Program-made: the position numbers and the translations under genes
Source: Atrichornis clamosus
Taxonomy: Eukaryota > Chordata > Aves > Passeriformes > Menuridae
Assembly (NCBI GenBank): GCA_013400975.1
Contig: WBMZ01011742.1
Coordinates: 1 to 64,000, forward strand
DNA length: 64,000 nt
Direction: 5' to 3'
Part shown: positions 9,225 to 21,505 of the stretch, piece by piece
How positions within the stretch are numbered: position 1 is the stretch's first letter
Layout of the letters: each line of letters begins with the position of its first letter
The notes under the pieces: model-generated
What the model was told of the DNA's origin: nothing
Seen by the model: the letters and a program-made list of their open reading frames with translations, nothing else
Databases searched by the model: none

Positions 9225-12200
9225 AATTTGCCCTCTATGTTTCTATTTCAGTGCTTTTATTGCAGTCTTGTTTTATGGTTCTCTTCACTCCCTGACTGAG
9301 AGGTGATGCATTGTGTAAGGCATGCAGAAGCTACTGCTGCTGGCACGAGTCCCCTCCAAGAGCAGAGAAGTGCCTGGGTCCCCAGGCTGCCATCTGACCC
9401 CCAGGATACGGCCCTGGGTGTTCCTGACAGGGATCTATGCTGTGGAAGCAAGGAGCTGCCTGATCTTTGACCAGGAGGGATTCAGCATTGTGTGGTTTTC
9501 TATGTTTCCTCTGTTCTACTTTGCTGGATTCTTCCCAACTTTCTCTGGGATTTCTTTGCAGAGGGATCAGACTGAAATAATGTTGGTTTGGTCCCCAGAT
9601 ATCTTGTATACACAGGCTATCCATTTCCACGAGGCGACTTCCAGAGTGTCCCAGGCATAAAAGCTGACCTCTCCTCTTTGCCCTCGTGGTGATTCCCTGA
9701 TGTTGGAGCTGATGAGCAGCGTCCAGCCGAGATCTCCCTCCTCCTGCCAGCCCTGGCTCTGCGCACTGGAGTTCCAGGTCCTTTCACGGAAATTAACATT
9801 TACTTTAAGAACTAAAACAAACAAAACCCAAATAAATCTCCTCACAAAACAAGATCAATAAAAACGTGGCCAAGCGCTTTGTTTTGCTTAGAAGACGCAT
9901 CTTTGTACATATCCACTTGTGTGTTGCCAAGTTTTGGAAATCAGCAAAGGCTGACATTGTTTACTGCAAATTAAAGACCCTCTGGAGACACTCTGTCTTG
10001 CTTTCCAGTGTAGCCTCGGGCTGGGGGAGGGAAGCACTTGGACAGTAGCATAGAAGAAACCCTGTTCCAGTGTTGCTAACTATAGCATTAATTTCAGAGT
10101 CATAAATAACTTCAGTACCATGGTTACAGCACTAGCCAAGTATGATATCATTTAGTTTAGGATTAGGGGAAAATATCTTCCTTGAGGCTGTGGGTTCTAA
10201 AATAAGCAACTTTTCCAGTATAAGTTTTCTCCCAAAGACTACACAAACTCCAGCCTGTAGCTGTAAATTAGAGGGATTACTCTGGTAAAACTGACGGGAT
10301 GTGAAGTGTCAGCAGGTAAAACAGCTCAGAGAGCAGATTCTTCCAAGTTCCTCAGGGAATGACAGCCTGGCACTCTGTCAGTTTTCTTAGAAAACAGCAC
10401 CTTCCGGGAATGAGAGCAAGCACAGTCTTTCCAACCCGAGTTCTGCAGGAGGGAGATGTGGAGGAGAAGGTCCCTTCAGAAATCAGAGGCCACTAATGAC
10501 CATTACAGAGATGGATTGAGAGGCCAGCACTGACAGTTCCCATGGCCGCGTGGACAGCGTTAGAGGAACTGCACACAGCAGGGACAGCTCGTGGGCACCC
10601 GCTGGCCCAGCCCCGGGCAAACAGCTGGGATGTTTGTTTTACCAAATTTACACACAGTTACATGCACTTCCAAACCTGCAGGAGCAACTGTGAAAGGCTG
10701 TTGTGAGAGAGATCCTGAATACGTGTTGTCTATACTACAGCACTGTCGTGGCTTACAACAAGGACTCAAATGGGATGAGGGTCCCATAATAAGAGAACAT
10801 TTTATGGAGAAACACTTTAGCCCAGCGAAAATGGTCTTAGGCTGACGAAACAGGACACCTGGCTCTAGGGCTCCTGGGTACGAAATGCTGGACCACACAA
10901 CCCAAATCACTGATCCCATTCAAAATTGTTCAGGGAGTTTTGACATGAAGTCTGTATTGGTAGGCTTTATGCCAGATTAGATATTGTCTTTCTTCCTGCT
11001 GCCGGCACCCAGCCAGCACAAACGCCGTGTTATGAGCTCTGGCTAATCCAACAGAAACGTCATTGTGTGCCCAGGCATGATCTGGATTGAATTTGTCCTG
11101 CTAAATGATCCACTAGTGCTCAAACCTGGTATAACAGACCATAGAATTGAGGTTCAAACTTCCATTTCAAATTTCATTTCTTCTCTAACTCAAGGCCAGA
11201 GAATTTTGCCCCATGCAAATGTCTGTGATAATCACTGAAATGTTTTCCCTCAATTTAATGCAATTTCATGGCACAGATTAGAGGGTGTCCCCCCGTGAAA
11301 AGCAGTGGATAAACTTGAACACACTGTGAAAAATGAAATGCCCTTTCTATTTCTGCTCCTCCTGGTTCTAATCATGCAGAGAACGTCTGAAAACCGACAT
11401 TTTGGGGTAGGCTGAACAAGCCTGACTGATACACTGCATTCATTAGCCCTGCTGAGAGAGCCTCTGACGGTTAACTTAGTCCCAGCTCCTGAGAGCAGTC
11501 TCAGGTTTAAAGGGGATTTGGGGCTTCTGCAGCTCTGAGCAGCCTGATGACCCCAACCTCTTTCTTTTGCTCTTTGCCTGTGCTAGGCTTGACTTGTCAA
11601 GCAGCTGTTCGCCCTCATGAAGATGTGGGAGGCCAGCGTGGTTTTCATTTTCTCAGCAGTGGGCTCTGCAAACACCACATACCTTGCCCTCTTGGGTTGG
11701 ATTAAACAGAGGGATGCTATTGGTTTAGAATAGTCCTCTGTGTGTGTCTCTGTGTCTTGAAGTCATCTTTATTGCAGCTGTGAGTTGCAAAGCAGCCTAA
11801 AGGGGGAAAAGAGAGGAAGAAGCCAGGACAATTATGTTTGTGTATGGGGACAGAGGTTTTTTGAGTTACCTGGCATGAGTTAGATGACAAAATACAAAGG
11901 TCACTCGACCAAGGGAGTGGATAGAAGAGGTCAAATGACATGAGTACTTATTTAGGGTGTCTTTAGTACAGCCAGTGAATAAAAGTATTGCTGTCAGGCT
12001 CAGAAGGTAGACAACTTGCTTGTGGCTTTGATGCTGACCTGTCCTTTAACCCTCACAAACTCAAATCTTTGTCATTTCTTGTTCTATGCTCATTTTCTCT
12101 GCGTGAATTGCAGGACATCTTTTCACTGCCAAATAACACAGGACCCTGAGCTGCACTGGGATTTCTACCACCACACAGAGCATCACACTTACAGTCTTAT

Positions 12201-15200
12201 TTCATCAGGGTTATTTAGAGCTTTACTCTTCTGTTCAAATCCTCTGCTGTCGGGGAATAGAATCAGGTCTGGTCCACTTGAGATATTTTGCAGGTAGCTG
12301 AGCTGCAATATGCCAAACAGCCTAGCCTGTATTTGGGATGGGGACTGGTGAATCCAAAGAGCCCTCTCTCCTGCAAGGAGAAACCATCTGGCAGAGCTGT
12401 GTGTCTGTCTCTGCTGGGAAGCTCCTGGAAGCTGCTCTCAAGTGTAGTTTAGAAATATGCAGGCAGTTACATATCACTGCTGTTGTACTGAGGCTGCCAG
12501 CTGCGGGGTCAGGTTGTCCCCTTTGTTTCCCAGTAATTACTATTTTTAGTTCAGGTTTCATGAGCCCAAAGGTCCTCTGGCTGTGCTCTGTACAGCTTCT
12601 GAGAACACAGATGGGGCATTACAGACACAATGTACTTAGTCCCTGCCACTCATGAGATTCAAAGTCCAATTCAGTCAAAGAACAATGTTTTCAAGTTCTG
12701 AGAAAAGCTGTCTCTGGGTGGAAGCAGAATATCTGCAGCAGAAGCACAATCAGTGTGGAATAATTTCACTTGCACAGTAAAACAGGAAGATTGGAAATGT
12801 TCAGGGATCACAGGGAAAGTCTGCCATGGCTGGTGTTTTGTTTGAGTAGCTCGGACCATGTCAGCTTGTCAGGAGCGTCCTGAGAGATTCATATCCCTCC
12901 TCGGTTCCAAGACAGGCTGTGACCTCAACCAACCCAAAATCTAGGGAAGGAGCTGGGTGGGCAGATGCTGGGCAGAGTAAAGCAGCACAGCTCCCCAGTT
13001 CAGACCAGTGGGCAAGCCAGGCCAGGCAGCATTCCTGGAACTGCGGTTCATTCCCAGTCCAAAGGTTGAGGTCACCAGGGGCTGTCCCAGCTGCAGTGTG
13101 AGCTGAGGGCATGAGTCAAAGCCACGAGAGGCTGCCATGGTCTTGCCAAGTATAAAAAGCACAAAGATCCTGCCTTGTGTGTGCTGATTGCTTCTGTCTG
13201 AAAGCAACAGAGAAGGTACGAGCCGCTGGATATCAAACACTCAGGAGATCAAGAAATCCCAATACTGCTTTGATGGATCCTAAAAAGCAAAAAAAAAAAG
13301 AAAGTTTATATGTATGTTTATATATATGTTGCTCAAAAAAGCATCATATATATTCTAACCATCCACAAACATTAACCAACAGATCCTTTTAAGAGGCCAG
13401 GGAAGATCCCAAGTAGCACAATCCTCATTTTACTGAGGCCACAAATAGTAATCAGCTGACTAAGCATTGCAAACTCAGCACCCGTATCAAAACCGGGACT
13501 CGGGGAGCTCTTCTGCTCATCCCTCGCTGCTGCTGGCACGCACCTGCAGCAGGCACAGCAGCCGGGGAGCACTGCCCAGGACCGCAGCACTGGGAAACCA
13601 CAGCTGCTGTGTAAAGCTCAGGGGTCTCACAGGCAGGGCGTCGTCACGACAGAGAAGCCCAGACAGGCAGGGTTAGGTCAGCAACTTCTGGAAACAGTCT
13701 GAGTAAAACAGAAAGTACTGTTGAATTTAGCTTGTTGCTGCCGACACAGACTCCTTGGAGTCTCGCAGATGTTCCAGAATAAACCCCGCAGTTCAGCCCC
13801 TGGTTTCAACCCTCAGTGTAAAACGTAGCTGGCTGCAGATTAAAACAAGGTGGCCAATGGCTGCAGGTGAAAATTATACTCAAGGTGGATAAAACACGGA
13901 TTTTATGGCTGAAATGTGGTGAGGTGCCTGCCAGAGCTGAAACACACAGCGACAATCAGTACAAACCCATGGATGAGCCCTGGGAGCTGAGATTGTTTTC
14001 ACCACGCCATGTGAACCAAACCTGTCAAGTTTCACACGAAGGGCAGCCTGAGGCACACTCGTTTTGTTCTCAGAAACTGGAATTTGTAATAAATATGTGG
14101 CAGTCTGTGGTAACCAGAAACTATTATTATCACAGGAAATGCTGCTGGTCAGGAAGAACAAATGTGTTTGATCCCCGTGGTGTGAACAAGCCTTTGAATT
14201 TGTCTGTGCTGCAGAGATCCTCGGGTTTATTACATGGGCAGTGTTCTCAATAACAAGAGAGGCTGAGCAAATGGGTTTGACTCCAAGCAGACAAGCCAAC
14301 AAGCCACGGAGAATGACATGTTCTGAGCACAGGAATATCTGGAGTGTAAGCAGTCTGCCTTTGCCTCAGCTGGCTCCTCCTTACATTGATCTGTACCCTG
14401 ATGAACATGACTAGCAGGAAGGTAAATGGATTTAATTCACATATTAACAAAAAAGAAGAAAGTTTAGGGTGTTTAGAGGGCTTATAACAGACAATGGAAG
14501 GTGGGTGGTGGTTTAACTGAGACTAAAATAATCTAATTGAGTGTATAGGAGGTTAATTTTCTGCCAAAACTAGGTTTCAGAAGATGCCAATTTATCTCAA
14601 GTTAGGAACAATCAAAGCAGTGTTAGAGTTTAGTCTTAGGCATTGAGTCAGCAGTTTATGTGCCTGCGGGAGGGAGTGGTATCCCAACAACAGTGGGAGT
14701 GGTGCCTGGTGCATGCAAATTACTCTGAACACATGAGCTCTTCACAGTGGATTTTGGATGAAGATGGAAAGGAAACTAATCTTTTAGAAATAAAGCCAAC
14801 GATGTTTGTGGTTACTAAGATCAGTAAGTGATTTCAGTGAAAAATTAGTTCCTGTGCAAGAAATTAAAAATTTGCTCTGCTGTAAAAATATGTTTTGTAA
14901 CAGAAATAGTGAATTTTGGGGCTTCTAAGCATATAATAATTTTATAAAAAAAACCAAAACAGCAAAGAGTGAGGAAAAGGATTTTGGCTGTAAAGAGAAA
15001 ACACTCTGAATTCCAGGGGGGAAAAAAAGAACACAAAAAGGAAGAAAATAAACAAGAAAACCTGTTAGAAAAAAAGTGCTTTAAAGAGGGGGTTCGTGAT
15101 TAGATTTGAAAGAAGAGCTGCTAAAGACAGAGAAAGGCTTTCTATAAATGAGGAATCCTTTCATTTGTGCTGCTCTTACAAAACAGCGCAGGAAATCGCA

Positions 15201-15229
15201 CAGGATGTGCGGACGAGAAGGAAGTGGTT
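9225..15229. other. Long single-copy non-coding stretch
   Basis: Six kilobases without a recognised repeat or gene. The open frames present (for example 13867-14253 plus and 13880-14302 minus, which overlap each other on opposite strands) have no recognised domain. AT-rich stretches (11150-11350, 14440-14640, 14840-15080) alternate with ordinary sequence. 10930-11200 has a balanced, low-repeat texture that could be conserved, but this cannot be shown here. Confidence 0.45.
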
Positions 15230-15620
15230 TTAGGGATGACACTGAGCGCTGCGAGGGGGGTGCCAGGCGCGTCGGATTCACCCGCGGAGCCGGCGTCTCT
15301 GCCGGTTAAGACCCCCCGAGCTGCCCCTGCCTCCCGTGCCCCGCGGCGGTGACGGGCTCGGGGGGCTCCGTCTGCGCCCCGACCGAACCCCCCCCCGGCT
15401 GCCCCGGCACCCCTCGCTCCGGGCTGCGGCTGTTTCAAAACCTGCCCAGGAACCGAAACTTTTGAAGTCCTGCCGAGCTGGCTGGTGAGGGCCCCACCTC
15501 CCGTGAGTCCGGTCCGGCTCGGGGCGCATCCTGCGGGCAGCAGGCAGCGCCGGAGGAGGCGGATGGTGGAAACGGGGCTCGGCACTTTGCTGCTGCGGAA
15601 CCGGCGGCTGCCTTGGCCAT
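15230..15620. promoter_or_regulatory. CpG island with ETS/IRF composite motif
   Basis: Roughly 400 bp of dense CpG stand out in an otherwise CpG-poor, AT-rich neighbourhood, with a nine-base C run at 15388-15396. It contains GGAACCGAAACT (15449-15460), a perfect match to the ETS-IRF composite pattern GGAANNGAAA known from PU.1/IRF4/IRF8 biology. A related inverted element (GAACTGAAACTGT on the minus strand, 15811-15823) lies about 350 bp away. Open frames on both strands are GC artefacts. A promoter or alternative promoter is likely, but the gene is unknown. Confidence 0.65.
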
Positions 15621-15829
15621 TTCTAAGGGATTACAGCAACCGAGATAATCCCTGTTTATCGAGGTCCTTGGCGCGTTATTTTCCTCTCCCTCTTGATGCG
15701 GTGGGGAGGTTCGAAGGCACCAGCACAAAAGCTCTGAAGGTGCAGGAGGTGGTTTCTCGGCAGACGGCTTTGCGTGACTGCTGCCGTCGGGTGTGCAACT
15801 GCAAATGAAAACAGTTTCAGTTCGAGCCA

Positions 15830-16268
15830 CTCATTTGCCACGGATTTGAATGCGCTTAAAAATAACTGTGCAGGCAAATAATACATAGGGATGCACCTAC
15901 AGAATTTGTGTACATATTTATATCTATATACATATAAATATTTGGCATATTTTCAGTGTATTTCTGCATGGAGTCTAAGTCTGTGCTTCTTTTCCTGTAT
16001 AAATGTAGCTCAGATTCTTTTCAGCTAATCTAGACAGCTTTTAAGCAGTTAAGTTCAAGTCAGTAGCTATGTGAAACTGAAAAATTTTAAATTTCTATCG
16101 GACCCCTTAAATAAATCCAAACTCAGAGTAAAATAGTTATTCATAAGGCTTGCTCATAAATGATTCACTATAACCTTTATATTGATGAGCCTATAACAAA
16201 ATGCAGGTTCCCACCTCCATGCTGTTTGTTAGTTGTGAACAGAAATTCAGGAGACTGACTCCACAGTA
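15830..16268. other. AT-rich single-copy sequence
   Basis: Includes an A/T alternating tract (tatttatatctatatacatataaatattt, about 15915-15943) and otherwise AT-rich DNA with TTTAAAT, AATAAAT and CATAAATG words. No gene is recognised. Confidence 0.5.
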
Positions 16269-16294
16269 TTTAATTCAATTTAATTTAATTTAAT
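16269..16294. repeat. (TTTAA)n short microsatellite
   Basis: About four to five imperfect TTTAA/AATTT units. Confidence 0.8.
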
Positions 16295-19200
16295 CAGAGC
16301 CAGTGCAGATCTAGCTGCCTGTTCATGTGTTAAATCTCCAAACACAGTAATACATCAATTCTGTCAGCTCCTGCTACAAAATTGAAATATATTTTCCTGC
16401 TGTCACATAAGCATAAGAGGGATGAATATCAGAAGGGGAAAAACCCACCACTCATCTGTGTGGCTCAAAGGTCCTTGCTTCAGTGGCACCTGCCCTACCT
16501 GTACTCATGAATGTGAAATGTCCTGTGTGCCTCTGTCTTCCAGGAAAAATATGGCTTCATTTCCTGACTTCTGCAGCAAAGCAAGAAACAGCTTTTTCAT
16601 CAGTGAGAAAATATTCTGGACAAGACAAGAAGGAATAAATGCAGGAATATATTGCTTTAAATTTGCAATTTATAAAATACAACTGAATTCCAAATATGCT
16701 GAAGAAAGAAGTGCCCTTGTCTAATTAACAAGGTCCACCTGCTGTTTGGCTTTTTTAGTTTCAAGGTTTCTCTTTGCTGCTGGAAGTAGCCTTTGTGAGA
16801 ATTAAATTCTATAAATGGTTGCACATTGAGGTTTAGTGTTTTTCCAGCTTCCCACGTGGAGGTCAGCTCCTGGTACCCGTGTGGTCCAGGGAAAAACAAC
16901 ACGGGTTTTCATGGTGGCAGTAATGAGACAAGTGAGGTCCTGGTTCTACACCGCTCTGGAAGTTATCAAAGAGCCCTGAGGCCAAGGTTATCCGCACAGA
17001 TGCCTTTCCTGAGCCAGATCCATTCCCTGGGCAGAAGCGCGGAGAGCAAGGATTGCTTCAGTGCAGTGCACTGCTTTCCCAGATGGAGAACACCTCTGCA
17101 AATGAAGAAAAGATGGGTTTCCCCCAAAACACTGTTTCTTAGGCTCACGCAAAGTACTTCCCAGGACAGTCTGGATGGCTGCTGTTCGGTGTTGGATGCA
17201 GCCACACACGTTCAGCCTGGCTCAGGCACCCAGCGTCAGCTGCCTTGGCCACACCGCTGCTTCCCACCCCAGGGAAGTGTCAGGATGGAAACTTCTTGCA
17301 GGCAGCCTGTGAGGCCCTGGGCATTGCCCGGGTGCGTGGAATCTCCATGGCCTCACAGCCTGGCCCTGCACGAGGGTGGATGGTCAGCACAGCCCAGCTG
17401 CCATCTGCATTCTCACTTTAGCAGCCAGGCTTTGGGAGCAGCTCAGCTCCTCGGAGACTGAACTGTCGAAAATCTGGTCAGTTGTGTAACAACAGAGCTG
17501 CCACACACTAATTCATAGCCATTCTATCTCTAAGAAAAACCACTTAGCAGATCTGGACAAGGACTGAAGCTGATAAGGAAAGAACTCATTAAACTGATAG
17601 AATTAGAGATCTCTTTTAGCCTTCTCCCCATCTGCCTTTTGCCACCTGTCAGTCACTGTGGTTTCTGCAGCTCAGAACAGTAGGTTTGGGGAACAGAGAT
17701 TGTTTCTTCCTACATCTTCTGCTTAAAGTTCTTTTGGCAGTACATAATTACCAATAGCACAAAGGGAATAAGGTATGAGAGCTGCAGAAAACCAATTTTT
17801 GCAATGCCGCTCTTGACAGCAAAAAGCCCCTTCTAGCTCAAAAATCCTTTATAGTAAGTACACCTCCTAAATAAAATATAAGACTCAAAAAAATCAAAAC
17901 CCAGCAAAGCTCTCTGGAAAACCTCTGTAACTAACACGTTGCTGGAGATAGCACAGGGATCCTCACAGGCCCAGCTGTTGACTCAGACTGAGAACAACTC
18001 CAAGAGCAGATGTTTAGGTTCAAACACCACATTTCTCATGGATGCTGAAGAAACAGACCTTAAATAAATTTATATAGATATAGATGTTTTAAATGATTTC
18101 CTTTTTTTTTTCCCCATGAAGGCTTGGAAGAAATCACAGATTGAGGAACACAGCCCGGTTCTAAATCATTCAGCCTTGAACCCTGGTACTTCCTGATTCG
18201 GTGTCCTGGGTAAAAGGCATCGCAGGCACTTCTCCCTGCTGCCGGAGTGGGGCTGGAATGCTGCGTAACTGCAGGGGCAGTTGCCCACCGGTTCCTCTGA
18301 GGTGCACACACCATATCAGCACTAACACCCCAGCACGGCACCGGGTGGGGCAGGGCCCGGGCTGCCCCCGCCCCAGAGGGGCATTTTCTGTCAGGGTCGT
18401 CCCTCTGCTCCCACCCTCACTTCCCCGCTCCATTGCTTCAGGGCCGTGCAGGGACCCCCGAGGGCCTCAGTGTCAGCAGCATGGCCAGTTCACACACAGC
18501 TGGTTTTCCCTTTTCGTGTTACAGTTTGTCTGGTAGGATCATTGCATTTTTTTTATGTTTGAATGCTTTTTTTTATATGAGGAAGAGGTGTACAGTGAAA
18601 TCTCAGTAAACAGGTACTGAAGCATGCTGCTTCATAAGTCTATTTTTGTTTTAGGCTTTAAAAAAATTATTTATTATGAAGACAAACACTTTCAGGAACT
18701 CCATTTTTATATCCCGGCATCTTTCTTTTTTTTTTTTGGCTGGGCATCATCAGCCAAATAGGTGTAATAAAACCATGAAAGAAAGCAAATGTACAACAAG
18801 GCGCTTTACCTGAGCAGATGTAAAATTGCACTCATTAAGAAACACATTTAGGCATAAAATGCAGCTCAAAAACCTCCATTAAGAGCTTCCACTAAGGAAA
18901 AAGATTGCTTTGACCTTCAGAGATTGACGCAATGTGCAATGTTTATTAATAGTTTTAGCAAGAAAGTATCTATACAGGGGGTTGCCTTGCCTTCTATTTG
19001 GCTGATTTTGAGAGCCCTTAGCTTTTCTTGACTTGCCTACTGAATAGGGTTGATGAAAAACTCCCTGCTCTTAGGTTAATGTCCATCAAAAGATTTCTCT
19101 GCTCCTCTGAAGATTAAAGCAGCACTGTGAAGGCTGCATGACCCTGGGCTTAATCCCATTCACCAGATTTCCAGAAAAGAAATGTGGCTCTGAGGGTCCT

Positions 19201-19672
19201 GATAGTAGTTCTGTGTATGAGAAATTCTCTCTGAAGCATGAGGGGCCTGGGAAGACGCCTTGTGGAAGCATCTCCTTGTTTCTCCTCATGAGATGCTTCC
19301 TGCCCTCCAGGAGGTTTTCTATAATGAAGATTTTCAAGATCTACTTTCATGTTTTTGCTCACGGTTTGTGATGGGTGTAATTACTCCTGTTGAGGGGCTT
19401 TGAACACCACAGCTCTGAACCATCAGCAGCACAAGCCTGTCTCTTTGCTGACATGACTTTCAAGTGTCCAAAGCAAAGATTAGCTGAATTTTATCAAAAA
19501 AACCTATTTCTCTTTTTTTGACGAGACTCAGTGTAACAAGGCTGTGAGGAGTAAAGCTGGCACAAGAATGCCACTCTCAGGTCTTAACACTTTAGCAAAC
19601 CAGGGCCTGGGAAGGGTTTGTGATGTGACTCTTCATAGGCAGTTAGAGCAGGGATTTGTTTTTCCCTTTCCC
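16295..19672. other. Single-copy non-coding stretch
   Basis: No repeat family is recognised. A 211-codon plus frame (16826-17461) lies in a GC-richer section and has no recognised domain. 18860-18990 is a compact AT-rich block without repeats that could be regulatory. Short T runs occur near 18100 and 18725. Confidence 0.4.
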
Positions 19673-19838
19673 CAACCCTGGAAGTGTTCAAGGCTGGGTT
19701 GGATGGGGCTTGGAGCAACCTGGTCTAGTGGAAGGTGTCCCTGCCCTAGTGGGGGGAATTGGAATGAGATGACCTTTAAGTTCCCTTCCAACCCAAACCA
19801 TTCTGGGAATCCAAGAGTCCAAGATTCCATGATTCCTT
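19673..19838 (+). mobile_element. CR1 LINE, 3' end fragment
   Basis: Clear CR1 3' UTR: 'tggaagtgttcaaggctggg', 'tggatggggcttggagcaac', 'ctggtctagtgg', 'gacctttaagttcccttcca', 'acccaaaccattctggga', then a degraded 'attccatgattcc' tail. It is strongly 5'-truncated. Confidence 0.95.
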
Positions 19839-20864
19839 CCCTGGAGCCTCTCCCCAGCCCAAGTGAGCCTGCCAGCAGAGGGAGCGCAGCTCATAAACTC
19901 ACAAAAATAGGAGCCTGCTTAAAAAAACCTGCCCCAAACAAACCCAAACAGCAGAATGATTATGGTCTTTAGCAGAATAAACAGAATAGTCAGGAGTCAG
20001 AATCCTTTCCCCCAGCAGTGAGATCCAGCTGTGGGCTGGATGGGGAGCAGGCACCGCATCTGGCAGTGATCGTGTTCCCCCGGTGGGGAGGTCCCCGTGG
20101 CGAGGATGTCCCCGTGTGCCACCCCTGCTGCAGGGGTGGATCTCGCCCCTTTTTCACCCTCCTTGGCAGAGCCACCTCCGTAGTTTCCCCAGCAGAGCAC
20201 AGCAGTTCTGGACGAGCCGGCGCGCAGCTTCCCCTGGCAGAGGAGGGTGCGGGACAGGCGGTGGGCAGGGTGGCGGTGCCACAGCTGCTCTGTGTCAGGG
20301 CTGCTCGTGCTCTGGCCGTGCTTCAGTTCTCGGCTAGAAGCTGGGAAGTTTGGGGCATGCCTGCGAGCAGTGCAGTTCTGCAAACAGCGGGATGTGCTCG
20401 GCATGGGAAGGTGGAAGTTAACCCGCCTGTCTGAAAGGGGACGGTAAATAAAGACCAACAGGAACTGGAGGTCTTCCCTGGGACTTTATCATCTACAGAA
20501 GGGTTTTTCCAGAGGTTTGGACAAGTGATGGCCTTGGGAACCTGCCTCACCTGACACGTCCTCCTCGTGTCTGGGCGTGGGGGAGCAGAGCTCATAGGGT
20601 GTATGGCTGGTTTGCTGGGGAGATGCAGCTGCTGATCCTGCTGGAAGCATTTAGCTCTGGGACTTGCTGCTCTCTCCCTGCGCTCCCCGGGGTGAGAGGC
20701 AGCTAAAGGATTTCTTCCTTACCGCTGCCAGCATCTGGGCCCTCAACATCACAGTTATTTCTTGTAAAGTGTCCCAAAATAGGACAAATTGCACATCCAG
20801 GCTCTGATCCCTTACTCAGAAGGAGGGGAGAGTTTTGGTGGACTCACTTCAGCCAGGATCTGAA
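19839..20864. other. Single-copy sequence, locally GC-rich
   Basis: Just past the CR1, CCAGCAGAGGGAGCGC (19872-19887) resembles a CTCF core with one mismatch. 20030-20350 is GC-rich with overlapping open frames on both strands and no recognised domain. No gene is called. Confidence 0.4.
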
Positions 20865-20902
20865 CCCGACACCAAACCATTTCTATGATTCTTCTGATCA
20901 TT
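20865..20902 (+). mobile_element. Possible tiny CR1 3' tail remnant
   Basis: The word 'accaaaccatttctatgattcttctg' resembles the extreme 3' end of CR1. The upstream CR1 body is not recognisable, so this may be chance. Confidence 0.25.
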
Positions 20903-21325
20903 CTTTGGGGCTCAGTGTTTGCAGGTATTTCCACGAGAGCTCTGCAGCTCTTCAAATCCAGTGCACTGCTTTCATTGTGGATTAAAAGTGTAGTATCCAG
21001 CCAAGCTTTGTTAGTTTAGTTTTTAACAGGGATTTAAGCATTTTAAATTCTTTTAAAGCTGTAAGTAAGGATCATAATTTAAACTCTTGCAGACAGATGT
21101 CATGGGAAAAATATGAAGGCTATTTAAAGGCTGTCAGTCTGCCTGCCTATCCATCTATTTGTCACCTTCTAATCTGCCTGACATGTGCCATCGCCTTTCT
21201 GTTTCCAAACACAGCGAGGCCAGGTCTGCACAAGCACATGTGGAGTGACCTGAGCTTCCCCAGGGTCCGGCACGCTGCCTGCCAGCTGCAGCCCGCCAAC
21301 AGGAACGGGAATGGGCTGATGCTGA
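20903..21325. other. Single-copy non-coding stretch
   Basis: AT-rich to mixed sequence with nothing recognised. Confidence 0.45.
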
Positions 21326-21505
21326 TCACGGAATCACAGAATCACACACTGGTGTGCGCTGCAAAGGACCCTAAAGCTCGTGCTGCTCCAACCCCCTGCC
21401 GTGGACAGGACACCTTCCACTATCCCAGGTTGCTCCAAGCCCTGTCCAGCCTGGCCTTGGACACTTCCCGGGATGGGGCAGCCACAGCTGCTCTGGGCAG
21501 ATGCT
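21326..21505 (-). mobile_element. CR1 LINE, 3' end fragment, reverse orientation
   Basis: Reverse complement of the CR1 3' UTR. The left edge is 'cacggaatcacagaatcaca', followed by 'aaaggaccctaaagctcgtg', 'acaccttccactatcccagg', 'ccctgtccagcctggccttg' and 'gggatggggcagccacagct'. The element's 3' end lies to the left. Confidence 0.93.

Noticed and set aside
10400..10450. 'ctttccaacccgagttctgc' as a CR1 3' end
   Set aside because: Only one short word matches; none of the neighbouring CR1 landmarks are present.
12230..12250. 'gttcaaatcc' as a tRNA T-arm
   Set aside because: No matching acceptor, D or anticodon arms surround it.
16826..17461. 211-codon plus-strand frame
   Set aside because: No recognised domain; the composition matches its non-coding surroundings and minus-strand frames overlap it.
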